A stretch of DNA of 64,000 nt from Herbaspirillum sp. DW155. Its GTDB lineage: Bacteria > Pseudomonadota > Gammaproteobacteria > Burkholderiales > Burkholderiaceae_D. Of the stretch, positions 18,165 to 27,600 are shown one piece after another. Numbering within the stretch: position 1 is the stretch's first letter; each line of letters opens with the position of its first letter. The stretch spans positions 2,356,001-2,420,000 of the forward strand of contig NZ_AP029028.1 in the NCBI RefSeq assembly GCF_037076565.1, in the 5' to 3' direction. The notes below the pieces were generated by a model. It did not search any database, was not told the origin of the DNA, and saw only the letters and a list, made by a program, of their open reading frames with translations. A program made the translations under genes and the position numbers.

Positions 18165-18719
18165 GTTTGTCTCCTTGGTTTTAATGAATATGTGCTACTG
18201 CATGGAATGCAACCAGGTACTCGGGGCAACAATGCAACAGATGGCCGAATGGGGCGTTATGCAAGAACGCACCGGAGAACAGAGCATGAAGAACCGACTT
18301 CCCTCGCTTCCCCGTCTGACACAAACCGCGATATTGGCTTCGCATTGCTTGCGTAAGGACCCACTTGTCCATGCGGCGAGTGTGCGACGCCAAGCTTACG
18401 CAGGACTTGCTCCAAACTTACACAAGCTTACAGCGCGGCAGGCCCGTTTCTGGTTGCGATGCAGTAGGGAAAGCCTCTTCTGCCAAGGCTTTGCAGGCAT
18501 TGAGGGATATTGCGGTGCAGCGAGGCGCGGCAGCGGCTGGCGCCTGGAAAACCGGGCCAGAAAAAATTTTTCTGTCAGGTATCAATGCAGGCAAGTGAAG
18601 CATCTTGCCAAACATGCGGCTTGGCGGGCTGTGCCGTGGGCCGCAAGGCCAGGCGGGACGGGAGGGTAGAGGGCGGTACGGCAGCGCTTGCCGCCGTACC
18701 GGGGAGAACAGGCAGCCAA
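18165..18719. other. 555-bp gap, no gene; inverted repeat near 18690
   Basis: The right part should hold the promoter of the MHS gene. Immediately after the oxidoreductase stop there is a 9-bp inverted repeat (CGGTACGGC 18674-18682 with its complement 18693-18701) but no T-run, so it may be a weak or Rho-assisted terminator or RNA-stabilising hairpin. Open frames through the gap have no family resemblance and poor starts; I do not call them. Confidence 0.45.
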
Positions 18720-19922
18720 TCAGGCCAGGGCGGTCGCCGGGGCCGGCTGGGCGGACGGCGTGGGCAGGCTGCCCCCTTCCAGCAGGGCCTTCACGACACG
18801 TTCACCGAGTCCCAGCCCGACGCTCATGCCGATGCCGGTGTGCATCAGCACCACCGAGGTGTGGTCGTCGATGGCCAGGGCCGAGAACGGGCCCGGTCCC
18901 TTGCTGCCATAGACACCTTGCCAGCGCTCGACCACCTGTACGCGGGTGGCCAGGGTGTGCTCGGTCAGGCCCAGCAGCAGTTCATCGATTTCTTCACTGT
19001 TGAAGGGCGGCGAATCGGTGCCGTAGTGGTGCGAATCGCCGACGATGAGTTCCTGATACGGCGTCGGGCTGACCAGCAGGTGGATGCCATGTTTGTTCAG
19101 CAGCGGGGCATTGGCCTCGATCTCGGCATGCACCGCGCGGGCCGTCGGCAAGTCCGAGAAGGCGCCATAGTGGGTGCAGGACAGGCCGGTCAGCACCGCA
19201 TGGGTCAGCGGCAGCGGCTCCTCGGTCTTCAGGCGCAGCATCTGCAGGCGGCACTGTTTCAGGTTCATCGGCTGCAGGCGATCGGCAAAGAGGGTCAGGT
19301 AATCATGACCCGAGCAGACCACCACGCGCTCGGCGCGGAATTCACCGGCGGTGGTCGAGAGGCGTCCGTCGGCGGTGCCATGCACCAGCGTGTTGAAGCG
19401 GAAATGCACGCCCTGCGAATGCAGATAGGCCACCAGCGCCGGCATGGCTTCGCGCGAATACAGCTGCAGGTCTTCGGTGCCGTGCAGGGCTGAGCGGTGA
19501 TGGCGGAAGCGGCCGTTGTAGAGGGCGTTGAGCTTGTCGCCTTCGAGCAGCGAGGCGCGGTAATCGTACTGGCGCGCGCGCACGGTCATGAATTCCAGCA
19601 GCACGTCGTGCTCGGCCTCGCTGCGCGCAAACAGCAGGGTGCCGGCTTCACGGGCGCTGAAGTGGGCGCGGGTGGCCAGGTGCAGCCAGATGGCGCGGCT
19701 TTCGCGGGCCAGGTCGAGCATGATGCCGGGTGGCTGGCCGGTCACCAGGCCCATGCCGAAATTGCGTACGGAAGCGCCCAGCGGGGTGCCGGTGCGTTCG
19801 AAGACGGCCACCTTGAGGCCGCGTTTGACGGCCGCGTAAGCGTGCGCCAGGCCGAGAATGCCCGAGCCGACCACGGCCAGGTCGAAATGCTGCGGATCGT
19901 TTTCTGAGAGGGAAATGCTCAT
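18720..19922 (-). CDS. TIGR03364-type FAD-dependent oxidoreductase (phosphonate-linked)
   Basis: A 400-residue DadA-like flavoprotein. The FAD-binding motif VVGSGILGLAHAYAA is at about 17-31 and FERTGTPLGASVRNFGMG follows. This subfamily is typically encoded beside 2-aminoethylphosphonate (AEP) uptake and breakdown genes, as here: it follows the AEP-type ABC transporter on the same strand. The likely reaction is oxidative deamination of AEP or an N-methyl derivative to phosphonoacetaldehyde, inferred from family and context. A GC-rich inverted-repeat element separates it from the binding-protein gene. Confidence 0.82.
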   Translation of the reverse strand: MSISLSENDPQHFDLAVVGSGILGLAHAYAAVKRGLKVAVFERTGTPLGASVRNFGMGLVTGQPPGIMLDLARESRAIWLHLATRAHFSAREAGTLLFARSEAEHDVLLEFMTVRARQYDYRASLLEGDKLNALYNGRFRHHRSALHGTEDLQLYSREAMPALVAYLHSQGVHFRFNTLVHGTADGRLSTTAGEFRAERVVVCSGHDYLTLFADRLQPMNLKQCRLQMLRLKTEEPLPLTHAVLTGLSCTHYGAFSDLPTARAVHAEIEANAPLLNKHGIHLLVSPTPYQELIVGDSHHYGTDSPPFNSEEIDELLLGLTEHTLATRVQVVERWQGVYGSKGPGPFSALAIDDHTSVVLMHTGIGMSVGLGLGERVVKALLEGGSLPTPSAQPAPATALA

Positions 19923-20062
19923 GGGGAGTGCTCCATCGGAGTCGGTTGCGAGATGTCGTGTTGCCTGTTGTGCGGGGACGCTCTGGCGGCGTCCTGCGAT
20001 CCTCTCTGTGCGCTGTCGCAGGCTGGGCTGCGGCAGCTTTCAGCGCTGCCAGGCTGTTGTCT

Positions 20063-20143
20063 CCCGACTACCGTTCGTCCTGAGTAGGCCCGCCTACGGT
20101 GATCCTTCGATACGCGGCTACGCCGCTACTCAGGCCGAACGGT
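20063..20143. repeat. Intergenic palindromic repeat, copy 1
   Basis: An 81-bp REP-like element between the binding-protein gene and the oxidoreductase. Outer arms ACCGTTCGTCCTGAGTAG (20070-20087) and CTACTCAGGCCGAACGGT (20126-20143) are inverted with one mismatch. Its first 26 bp recur exactly, inverted, at 50446-50471. Elements of this kind are scattered in many proteobacterial genomes. Confidence 0.85.
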
Positions 20144-20177
20144 ATCAGGTGGCGTTTCCTGACAGCCTCTATGAGAT

Positions 20178-21209
20178 TTACTGCTTCTTCTCGGACTTGC
20201 TTTCGTAACGCTTGCTCCACTCGGTCAGGATGCGGTCGCGCTGGGTGCTGGCCCAGGTGAAGTCGTTCTTGATCAGGCGCTTCTCATAGTCGGCCGGCAG
20301 CAGTTCATCCGGCTTGGCCACGCCCGGAATGGCGACCACGGCGAAGTTCTTTTCATACAGGGCCATGGCTTCCTTGCTGGCGGAGAAATCGGCCAGCTTC
20401 TTGGCCGCTTCCAGATTCTTGGTTCCCTTGACGATGGCGGTGGCTTCGATATCCCAGCCCAGGCCCTCCGACGGCAGGATCACGTCGATGGGGGCGCCTT
20501 CCTTCTTGGTCTTGACGGCGCGGTATTCAAAGGCGATGCCGATGGGGAATTCACCGGTGGCGGCCTGCTTGCAGGGCTTGGAACCGGAGTGGGTGTACTG
20601 GCCGATGTTCTTGTGCAGGGCGTCCATGTAGGCCCAGCCTTTTTCTTCACCCATCATCTGCAGCCAGGCCGAGACATCCAGGTAGCCGGTACCCGAAGAA
20701 GCCGGATTGGGCATGACGATCTTGCCGGCATAGACCGGCTTGGTCAGGTCGGCCCAGGAGGTCGGCTTGGGCAGGCCCTGCTTTTGCGCTTCCACGGTGT
20801 TGAAGCAGATCGCCGAGGCCCACACGTCCATGCCGACCCAGGCCGGCGGATTGGCGGCGCTGCGGTACTTGGCGTCGATGGCCGACAGGCCTTGCGGAGC
20901 GTAGGGCGTCAACATGCCTTCCTTGTCCAGCAGCGCCAGGCTGGTGGCGGCCAGGCCCCAGATCACGTCAGCCTGCGGGTTGGCCTTTTCGGCCAGCAGC
21001 TTGGCGGTGACGATGCCGGTGGAGTCGCGCACCCATTTGATCTCGATGTCCGGGTTGGCCTTCTGGAACGCGGCCTGGTAAGCCTTGATCTGGTCGGCTT
21101 CGAGGGCGGTGTAGACGGTCAGCGTGGTGGCGGCGTGAGCCTGGGCCGAGAACAGCATGCCGGCGCCGATCACCGATGCGAACAGGGAAAACAGCTTGGT
21201 TTTTTTCAT
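20178..21209 (-). CDS. phnS: ABC transporter substrate-binding protein, 2-aminoethylphosphonate type
   Basis: A 343-residue periplasmic protein with a clear signal peptide (MKKTKLFSLF start, cleavage probably after SAQAHA at 26). The mature part (TTLTVYTALEADQIKAYQ, then VIWGLAATSLALLDKEG) is that of iron/phosphonate-type binding proteins of the PhnS group. The long open frame upstream of 21209 overlaps the permease and is not used. It follows the permease by 80 bp. AEP is the probable ligand given the co-encoded oxidoreductase; Fe(III) or phosphate-ester binding is the main alternative. Confidence 0.82.
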   Translation of the reverse strand: MKKTKLFSLFASVIGAGMLFSAQAHAATTLTVYTALEADQIKAYQAAFQKANPDIEIKWVRDSTGIVTAKLLAEKANPQADVIWGLAATSLALLDKEGMLTPYAPQGLSAIDAKYRSAANPPAWVGMDVWASAICFNTVEAQKQGLPKPTSWADLTKPVYAGKIVMPNPASSGTGYLDVSAWLQMMGEEKGWAYMDALHKNIGQYTHSGSKPCKQAATGEFPIGIAFEYRAVKTKKEGAPIDVILPSEGLGWDIEATAIVKGTKNLEAAKKLADFSASKEAMALYEKNFAVVAIPGVAKPDELLPADYEKRLIKNDFTWASTQRDRILTEWSKRYESKSEKKQ

Positions 21210-21289
21210 GATGGCCTTCGTCTGTGAATGGCTGGGTTGAAAACGCGTCGGGGACGCAAGGTGGAGAAATCGTGGGTCGCCGGTTTGGC

Positions 21290-23038
21290 TCAGTGCGCCC
21301 GTCCCCGGCGCCAGGCCTGGGCCCGCGCCAGCCAGCGACTGCCGGCCAGGTGCATGAAGAGCGAGGCCGCCGCCGAGGTCAGCAGGATCAGTGTGGACAT
21401 GGCGGCCGCCGGACCGACGTCGCCGGCGTCGTCCATGTTGAGCACCGCCACCGAGGCCAGCACCGTATCGGGGCGATACAGGAAGATCACCGCCGACACC
21501 GTGGTCATCGAGGACACGAACAGGTAGCGGAAGATCTCCAGCATCTGCGGCAGGCACAGCGGCACGGTCACGCGCAGGAAGGTCTGCAGCAGCGGCACCT
21601 TCAGCGACAGCGAGGCGGCTTCGAATTCAGGATCGAGCTGCTTGAGGGCGGTAACGGCGGTGAGATGGGCGGTGGTGTAGAAGTGCACGATGGAGCAGAG
21701 CACCAGCAGCGTCATCGTCCCGTAGAGGAAGTTGAACGGGTTGGACGGGTGATTGAAGAACAGCAGGCTGCCCAGGCCCAGCACCAGCCCGGGCACCGCC
21801 ATCGGCAGGAAGCTCAGCATGCGCAGCAGGGTCGACAGCCAGGCCTGGCCGCGCGTCTTTTCCATCAGCCAGGCGCCGGTGAAGATGACCAGGGTACCGG
21901 CCACGCTGGTGCCGCAGGCCAGTTTCAGGCTGTTCCAGTAGGCCAGCCAGCCGCCGCCGTCCATGTTGTCGAAGTCGTAGTGCTGCAGGGTCAGTTGCAG
22001 GTTGTAGGGCCACAGCTTGACCAGCGAGGCGCCCATGGCCACCACGATCATCATCAGGATGGCGGCCGCGATCAGTGCCACCGCCAGCAGGTTGATGCCG
22101 TCCCGGCGCCAGTCGGGCCGGGCAACGTACGCTTCCGAGCGGCTGCTCATGGTGGCGCGCTGGCGGCGCTGCAGCCAGGCGTCCAGGGCGAAGGTCAACA
22201 GGGCCGGCACCAGCAGCAGCAAGCCGATCAGGGCACCGCGTCCGAATTGCTGCTGGCCGACCACGGCCTTGTAGGCTTCCACTGCCAGCACGCTGTAGGC
22301 GCCGCCGGTGATCTTGGGCACGCCGAAGTCGGTGATGGTCAGCGTGAAGACCAGGCACAGCGCACCAAAGATGCCGTAGCGCGTGGCCGGCAGGGTGACG
22401 GTGGTGAAGACGCGCCAGCGCGAGGCGCCCATGGCGTGGGCCGCGTCGTACAGGCGACCATCGGCCTGCGACAGCGCCGACAGCAGGATCATCATGGCAT
22501 GCGGGAAGGTGTAGAACACTTCACCCAGCAGGATGCCCCAGAAGCCGTAGATGCTGCCATCCATCCATTCCTTGAACAGGCCCTGGTTGCCGAACAGGTA
22601 GATCAGCGCGATGCCCGGCAGCAGTGATGGTGCCAGGAGCGGCAGCAGGCCGATCCCGCGCCACAGGCCCTTGAAGGGAATGCAGCTGCGCTGCAGGGCA
22701 TACGCAAACACATAGGCCAGCGGCACGGTGACCACGGCGGTCACCGCCGAGACCCACAGGCTGCGTCCCAGCATGGGCAGGAAGTTGATGTTGGCGAAGA
22801 GCGTGACGAAGGGCTGGCTGCCGGCCCAGTTGCCTTCAGGTGTAAGGACCGCCTGTGCCAGGATGAAGACCAGCGGCCCGCCCAGGCCCAGCAGCAACAG
22901 CGCCAGCAGCAGCCATTTGAGCGCGCCCGGCAGCCGCTGGTGAAGGCCCGCGAGGCGCTGGCTGGCCGGTGCCGTGCGCGGCAGGGGCTGCTCCAGCGCC
23001 AGGGCGGGCGGGGTGGGCAGAGAGGATTGCGTCGTCAT
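21290..23038 (-). CDS. ABC transporter permease, fused two-domain, 2-aminoethylphosphonate type
   Basis: A 582-residue membrane protein in which two binding-protein-dependent permease domains (about 60-300 and 310-575) are joined in one chain, replacing separate PhnU and PhnV. Each half carries an EAA-type loop, for example YDAAHAMGASRWRVFTTVTLP in the first and LKVPLLQTFLRVTVPLCLP in the second, for contact with the ATPase. It sits between ATPase and binding-protein genes in one operon, 12 bp after the ATPase stop. Confidence 0.85.
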   Translation of the reverse strand: MTTQSSLPTPPALALEQPLPRTAPASQRLAGLHQRLPGALKWLLLALLLLGLGGPLVFILAQAVLTPEGNWAGSQPFVTLFANINFLPMLGRSLWVSAVTAVVTVPLAYVFAYALQRSCIPFKGLWRGIGLLPLLAPSLLPGIALIYLFGNQGLFKEWMDGSIYGFWGILLGEVFYTFPHAMMILLSALSQADGRLYDAAHAMGASRWRVFTTVTLPATRYGIFGALCLVFTLTITDFGVPKITGGAYSVLAVEAYKAVVGQQQFGRGALIGLLLLVPALLTFALDAWLQRRQRATMSSRSEAYVARPDWRRDGINLLAVALIAAAILMMIVVAMGASLVKLWPYNLQLTLQHYDFDNMDGGGWLAYWNSLKLACGTSVAGTLVIFTGAWLMEKTRGQAWLSTLLRMLSFLPMAVPGLVLGLGSLLFFNHPSNPFNFLYGTMTLLVLCSIVHFYTTAHLTAVTALKQLDPEFEAASLSLKVPLLQTFLRVTVPLCLPQMLEIFRYLFVSSMTTVSAVIFLYRPDTVLASVAVLNMDDAGDVGPAAAMSTLILLTSAAASLFMHLAGSRWLARAQAWRRGRAH

Positions 23039-23050
23039 GGGCGGCGTGCC

Positions 23051-24175
23051 TCAGGCAAAGACCTGCAGGGCCTGGCGCGGCAGGGCGACCCACAGGCCAT
23101 CCTGGGAGGGCAGGGCCGCCAGACGGCCGTGCGACTCGCTGCTCACATCGGCCAGCAGGGTCTGACCGGGCAGGGCATCGGCCGACAAGGCGAGGCGGTA
23201 GCGGTTGCCGAGATAGATTTGATCGACCACGCGCGCCTGGAAGCGGTTGGCGCTGGTGTCGCTGGCGAACAGCTCGACTGCTTCCGGCCGGCAGAACAGG
23301 CGGCCGGTCTGCAGTTCGGCTTCTTCGGCTTGCACTTCCAGGCGCAATCCGCCCACCGTGACCTGGGAACCGGAGACGCGGGTGAAGGGCAGCCAGTTGG
23401 CGTGGCCGATGAAGTCCGCCACGAAGGGCGTGGCCGGGCGGCGGTAGATCTCGGCGGGCGTGCCGAACTGTTCGATGCGGCCATGCTGCATGACGGCGAT
23501 GCGGTCGGCCATGACCATGGCTTCTTCCTGATCGTGCGTGACCATCAGGGTGGTGATGCGGAACTGTTTTTGCAGGCGGCGGATTTCCAGTTGCAGGTGT
23601 TCGCGCACCTGCGCATCCAGGGCCGAGAGCGGTTCATCGAGCAACAGCAGCGAAGGCGAGGGCGCCAGCGCCCGCGCCAGAGCCACGCGCTGCTGCTGGC
23701 CGCCGGACAACTGGCCGGGGTACTTGTCCTGGCTGCCGGCCAGGCCAACCATGGCCAGCATCTCGGCCACGCGTTCCTGGCGCGCCTGACGCTTCATGCC
23801 GCGCAAGCCGTAGGCCACGTTGTCGGCCACGCTCAGGTTCGGGAAGAGGGCGTAGGACTGGAACAGGATGCCGTAATCGCGCGATTGCGGCGGCAAATCA
23901 GACATCTCGCGGCCGGCGGCGAAGAGCTGGCCGGCATCCTGGCGCTCCAGCCCGGCGATGGTGCGCAGCAGGGTGGTCTTGCCGCAGCCCGAGGGGCCCA
24001 GCAGGCAGACCATCTCGCCCCGCTGCACGTCCAGCGACACCCGGTCCAGCGCGGTGAAGGCGCCGAAACGCTTTTCGATCCCGCGCACCGAGAGGAAACG
24101 CTGCTCGGCATGGCCATCATCCTGCAAGCAAGCCGGCATGGCGGAAGGGGCGGCGAAAGAAGGTGTCTGCATCAT
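23051..24175 (-). CDS. phnT: ABC transporter ATP-binding protein, 2-aminoethylphosphonate type
   Basis: A 374-residue ATPase with Walker A GPSGCGKTT (60-68), signature LSGGQQQR, Walker B LLLLDEP, and a C-terminal TOBE-like domain as in the PotA/FbpC/PhnT group. It is the first gene of the transporter operon. The start is uncertain: two adjacent ATG codons (24175, 24172) have only a weak ribosome site, and longer frames reach 24271. Confidence 0.85.
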   Translation of the reverse strand: MMQTPSFAAPSAMPACLQDDGHAEQRFLSVRGIEKRFGAFTALDRVSLDVQRGEMVCLLGPSGCGKTTLLRTIAGLERQDAGQLFAAGREMSDLPPQSRDYGILFQSYALFPNLSVADNVAYGLRGMKRQARQERVAEMLAMVGLAGSQDKYPGQLSGGQQQRVALARALAPSPSLLLLDEPLSALDAQVREHLQLEIRRLQKQFRITTLMVTHDQEEAMVMADRIAVMQHGRIEQFGTPAEIYRRPATPFVADFIGHANWLPFTRVSGSQVTVGGLRLEVQAEEAELQTGRLFCRPEAVELFASDTSANRFQARVVDQIYLGNRYRLALSADALPGQTLLADVSSESHGRLAALPSQDGLWVALPRQALQVFA

Positions 24176-24405
24176 CTCGGAATGGTCATGGCCAGGTCGC
24201 GGTGTTGCCCAAACGCAGTGCCCATGCGGGCTTGCGCCTGATTGAAACATCGGGGGCGGGTTCGGAGGCAAGCGGATGGTACGGGCCTAATATGACTGCT
24301 GGATGACACCCCCTGCTGTGATAGCGGCCCGGAATCCCTGCTATAGATTGAAGCTATGGATCGCCCTCCCTGCTCTCGCGGCGGGGGAATCCTGGCAGCG
24401 GAAAC

Positions 24406-24422
24406 TGGTCCAAATCTGACCA
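24406..24422. promoter_or_regulatory. Palindrome TGGTC-N7-GACCA, candidate operator
   Basis: A perfect 5-bp inverted repeat with a 7-bp spacer in the 308-bp spacer between the phosphonate transporter operon and the divergent lipoprotein gene. Size and symmetry suit a dimeric repressor such as a GntR-type protein. No such regulator gene is adjacent, so this is a guess. Confidence 0.3.
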
Positions 24423-24483
24423 AAAGCTTCATTGACGTCATGCATTGAGTGAAGCAAGATCAGTCAACTCTCAGGAGGAGAAG

Positions 24484-25008
24484 ATGAAGAAAAACATCAA
24501 GCCAGGACGCCGGCCCGGCATGCGCCTGGCGATGTCCGGCGTGGGTGTGGCCGCCATGCTGGCCGCCTGCTCGGCCCCCGAGAGTACCCAGCAGGAGCGT
24601 GATGCTCTGGCGCGCTCCCTGATCGAGCAGAAGAAGACCCTTGAGGACGCCACCTCCACCGCCACCACCGTGGATGGCTACAAGGTCGACCTGGCCAAAC
24701 GCATTTCCCAGGTCAATTTCACCAGCGTCTATGTGGAGCGTCCGCAGGCGCTGCTGCGTTCGGTGATCGTCATCAAGTACGTCGTCGATGGCGACGGCAA
24801 CCTGGTCAAGAGCGAGATCCTGCGCAGCAACCGCGACAAGCACGCCGAAGCCAGCGCCCTGGGCAGCCTGAAATCGGCCGCGCCTTTCCCCAAGCCGCCA
24901 CCGGCCTTGCTCAAGCAGGGGCGCATCGAACTGTCGGAAAGCTGGCTGTTCAACAATGACGGCCGTTTCCAGCTGCGCAGCGTGGCGCTGGCCCAGATGG
25001 ACCAATAG
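24484..25008 (+). CDS. Lipoprotein with TonB C-terminal-like domain
   Basis: A 174-residue protein. A basic N-terminus and hydrophobic stretch end in the lipobox LAAC, with Cys29 as lipid attachment site. A polar helix (30-60) follows, and the rest (VIVIKYVVDGDGNLVKSEIL, then SLKSAAPFPKPPPAL) resembles the TonB C-terminal fold, which binds periplasmic or outer-membrane partners. The start follows AGGAGGAG. It is divergent from the phosphonate operon and upstream of ppiD. Its precise function is unknown. Confidence 0.78.
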   Translation: MKKNIKPGRRPGMRLAMSGVGVAAMLAACSAPESTQQERDALARSLIEQKKTLEDATSTATTVDGYKVDLAKRISQVNFTSVYVERPQALLRSVIVIKYVVDGDGNLVKSEILRSNRDKHAEASALGSLKSAAPFPKPPPALLKQGRIELSESWLFNNDGRFQLRSVALAQMDQ

Positions 25009-25030
25009 CGGCTGGCGGCGCCGGGCAAAG

Positions 25031-25059
25031 GTGCCGCCCGGCATTGGCATGTGTATAAT
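25031..25059 (+). promoter_or_regulatory. Sigma-70 promoter upstream of ppiD
   Basis: Perfect -10 TATAAT at 25054-25059, with a weak -35 (GTGCCG, 25031-25036) 17 bp before it. It would start transcription near 25066. It overlaps a GC-rich hairpin (25020-25042) after the lipoprotein stop. Confidence 0.55.
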
Positions 25060-25065
25060 GTCGCG

Positions 25066-25145
25066 CGGGCACGACGGTGTGCGTCGTGTCTCTCGGGCCT
25101 GACGGGCCTGCGCCGCATCAGGGCGAACGCGAGTTCGCCTTTTTT
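25066..25145 (+). ncRNA. Candidate short RNA or attenuated leader before ppiD
   Basis: Between the promoter and ppiD lie a 7-bp hairpin (CACGACG 25070-25076 / CGTCGTG 25082-25088) and a complete intrinsic terminator (25122-25145). The arrangement would give an RNA of about 80 nt, or a leader whose readthrough feeds ppiD. No tRNA cloverleaf fits, and I see no leader peptide with a regulatory codon run. Existence as a stable RNA is inferred. Confidence 0.35.
25122..25145 (+). terminator. Intrinsic terminator in ppiD leader
   Basis: Stem GGCGAAC (25122-25128) and GTTCGCC (25133-25139) with a 4-nt loop, followed directly by six T. It stands 78 bp before the ppiD start and after a good -10 box. 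Confidence 0.8.
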
Positions 25146-25223
25146 CTTATGGGCGCACGCCAGCGGCGGTCTTCTGACCCTCGCTGTCCTTCCTTGACCA
25201 GATCGTTTATTGATTGGCTATAC

Positions 25224-27143
25224 ATGTTTGATTTCATTCGTACTCACCAGCGCCTGATGCAGCTCCTGCTGCTGTTGCTCATCTTCCCGTCGTTTGCCTT
25301 CTTCGGCCTGGAGGGTTACAGCCGCCTGACCGATGACAGCGGCGTGGCCAAGGTGGCCGGCCAGACCATCACCAAGGAAGAGTGGGATGCCGCGCATCGC
25401 CAGCAACTGGAGCGCATGCGCCAGGTGTACGGCAATCAGTTCGACAGCAAGATCTTCGATAGCCCGCAGGCGCGTCGCGCCATCCTCGACAACCTGATCG
25501 CCCAGCGCGCTCTGGGTGCCGAAGTGGTGGCCAGCAAGCTGGTGGTGCCCGACCAGGCGCTGCAGCAGACCATCCTGCAGATCCCCGGCCTGACCAAGCC
25601 GGACGGCAGCTTTGACAATGACCAGTACCGCGTGCTGCTGGCTGCCCAGGGCATGACCCAGAAATCCTACGAAGCCGGCCTGCGCCGCGAGATGGCCCTG
25701 CAACAACTCAATGCGGCCATCCAGAACACCGCTTTCTCGCCCAGGACCGTGGCCGAGAACCTGTCCAACCTGAACGATCAGGAACGCACGGTGCTGATGC
25801 TCAACTTCAAGCCGGACAGCTATGCCGCCCAGGTCAAGGTGAGCGATGACATGCTCAAGGCCTACTACGACAAGAACGGGGCCCGTTTCGAAACCCCGGA
25901 GCAGGCCGACATCGAATACGTGGTGCTGGATGCGGCTGCCGTGGCAGCCCAGGCCGTCGTCACCGACGATGACATCAAGGCCTACTACGACCAGAACCAG
26001 AAGCAGTACGCCACGGAAGAACAACGCCGCGCCAGCCACATCCTGATCACCGTGAAGAAGGATGCCCCGGCTGCCGAGAAGGCCGCTGCCAAGAGCAAGG
26101 CCGAGGCCCTGGTGGCGCAGCTGCGCAAGAATCCGGGCGACTTCGCCAAGCTGGCCAAGGCCAATTCGCAAGACCCCGGTTCGGCTGCCAATGGCGGCGA
26201 CCTGGGCTACTTCACCCGCGATGCCATGGTCAAACCCTTCGCCGATGCAGCCTTCAGCCTCAAGCAGGGTGAGATCAGCGATCCGGTGGAATCCGATTTC
26301 GGCTATCACGTCATCGAAGTGACCGGCATCAAGCCGGCCTCCGTCAAGCCGCTGGAATCGGTCAAGGCCGAGATCGGCGCCGAGATCAAGAAGCAGATCG
26401 CCGCCAAGAAGTATTCGGACATGGCCGACCAGTTCAACAACCTGGTCTATGAAAACGGCGACAGCCTCAAGGCCGTCTCCGACAAGCTCAAGCTGAAGAT
26501 CCAGACCGCCTCCGGCGTGACCCGCGTCCCCAACCCGGCCGCAGGTGCTGCACCCTACAACAATGCCAAGTTCCTGACGGCGCTCTTCACCGACGACGTG
26601 ATCAAGGCCAAGCACAACACCGAAGCCGTGCAGACCGCCCCCAATACCCTGGTGGCCGGCCGCATGGTCAGCTACAAGCCGGTGACCAAGCGTCCGTTCG
26701 AGGAAGTCAAGGCCGACGTGCAGAAGGCTGTGCTGGCCGCCGAAGAGCAGTCCCTGGCCGTGAAGGCCGGCCAGGAGCGCCTGGCGCAATTGCAGGCCAA
26801 GGATGATGCCACCGGCTTCAGCGAGCCCAAGGTAGTCTCGCGGGTGAAATCCGAGGGCTGGACCCAAGAGGCCTTCACCGCCGTCATGAAGGCCGACACC
26901 GCCAAGCTGCCGGCCTACACCGGTGCCGAAACCCCGGGCATGGGTTACCAGATCTACCGCATCACCAAGGTGGAACAGCCCAAGACCGTCGATACCGCGC
27001 GCCGCAAGGCCGAACAGGAGCAGATCACCGCCGCCCTGGCGCAGCAGGAAACCCTGGGTTACCTGGACTTCCTGCGCGAGAAGGCCAAGACCAAGCTCCT
27101 GAAGGGCGCCGCCGCCGTCAGCGCGTATGATGCCGCCAAGTGA
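25224..27143 (+). CDS. ppiD: Periplasmic folding chaperone / peptidyl-prolyl isomerase PpiD
   Basis: A 639-residue protein with an N-terminal membrane anchor (about 12-30) followed by a SurA_N-like chaperone region, a parvulin-type rotamase domain around 270-370 ([14 protein letters not shown], then [21 protein letters not shown] and [11 protein letters not shown]), and a C-terminal rotamase-like region. Length matches PpiD. It acts at the periplasmic face near the Sec translocon on emerging outer-membrane proteins. The start at MFDFIRTHQ is the family start though its ribosome site is poor; an open extension upstream runs through the terminator hairpin and is rejected. Confidence 0.93.
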   Translation: MFDFIRTHQRLMQLLLLLLIFPSFAFFGLEGYSRLTDDSGVAKVAGQTITKEEWDAAHRQQLERMRQVYGNQFDSKIFDSPQARRAILDNLIAQRALGAEVVASKLVVPDQALQQTILQIPGLTKPDGSFDNDQYRVLLAAQGMTQKSYEAGLRREMALQQLNAAIQNTAFSPRTVAENLSNLNDQERTVLMLNFKPDSYAAQVKVSDDMLKAYYDKNGARFETPEQADIEYVVLDAAAVAAQAVVTDDDIKAYYDQNQKQYATEEQRRASHILITVKKDAPAAEKAAAKSKAEALVAQLRKNPGDFAKLAKANSQDPGSAANGGDLGYFTRDAMVKPFADAAFSLKQGEISDPVESDFGYHVIEVTGIKPASVKPLESVKAEIGAEIKKQIAAKKYSDMADQFNNLVYENGDSLKAVSDKLKLKIQTASGVTRVPNPAAGAAPYNNAKFLTALFTDDVIKAKHNTEAVQTAPNTLVAGRMVSYKPVTKRPFEEVKADVQKAVLAAEEQSLAVKAGQERLAQLQAKDDATGFSEPKVVSRVKSEGWTQEAFTAVMKADTAKLPAYTGAETPGMGYQIYRITKVEQPKTVDTARRKAEQEQITAALAQQETLGYLDFLREKAKTKLLKGAAAVSAYDAAK

Positions 27144-27265
27144 GACCGGCAGGATGGCCCGCCGTGGGGCAGCCAGCGCACCGTGAGCGTGAATCGGCGC
27201 GCAGCGCTGCCCCAGGGTGGGGAGTTGTCGGCATGACTGCCACAATTTACTAAAAAATTTACAGA

Positions 27266-27290
27266 GGCCGCTTTCCCAGCGGCCTTTTTT
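27266..27290 (+). terminator. Rho-independent terminator of ppiD
   Basis: Stem GGCCGC (27266-27271) and GCGGCC (27279-27284) with a 7-nt loop, followed by six T. It is 122 bp after the ppiD stop. Confidence 0.9.
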
Positions 27291-27600
27291 GTTTCATCAT
27301 GTACACCGGCGCTGCATTCGAGGGGGATGCACGAGGGAGCCGGCACCGGGGAATCCGCTTCATTTCTTCCATCGTCCGTTGGCGTTTCGTCCGCTTTCCA
27401 CCTGGTGGGAAGATGCAGTTTTTATGCTGTCTGGATGAAACTCCTGTCATCCGCACGTCATGTTGCGCCGTTTCGGAAACAAACGGCTGCCGATCAAGTT
27501 GTCGCTTTCTCCAGTCGCCATTCGAAAAGTGATCGCAGGGGGTATTTCCACGAGGAGTGCGTCCGATGCGAGTCTTGCCCGGAATACGACCACGTTTTTT
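27291..27600. other. 310-bp gap before the amidotransferase gene
   Basis: No gene is called. The last part should contain the promoter of the amidotransferase gene, but I see no strong -35/-10 pair. The amidotransferase frame stays open back to 27460, yet that extension has no family similarity. Confidence 0.4.

Noticed and set aside
18082..18669. 195-codon plus-strand frame across the MHS gene start and the following gap
   Set aside because: No ribosome site, no similarity, and it overlaps the well-supported symporter start.
25060..25223. tRNA gene before ppiD
   Set aside because: No T-loop GTTCGA-type motif and no cloverleaf could be drawn.
25218..27245. 675-codon frame antisense to ppiD
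   Set aside because: Translation is Gly/Leu/His repetitive; ppiD domains are intact on the plus strand.
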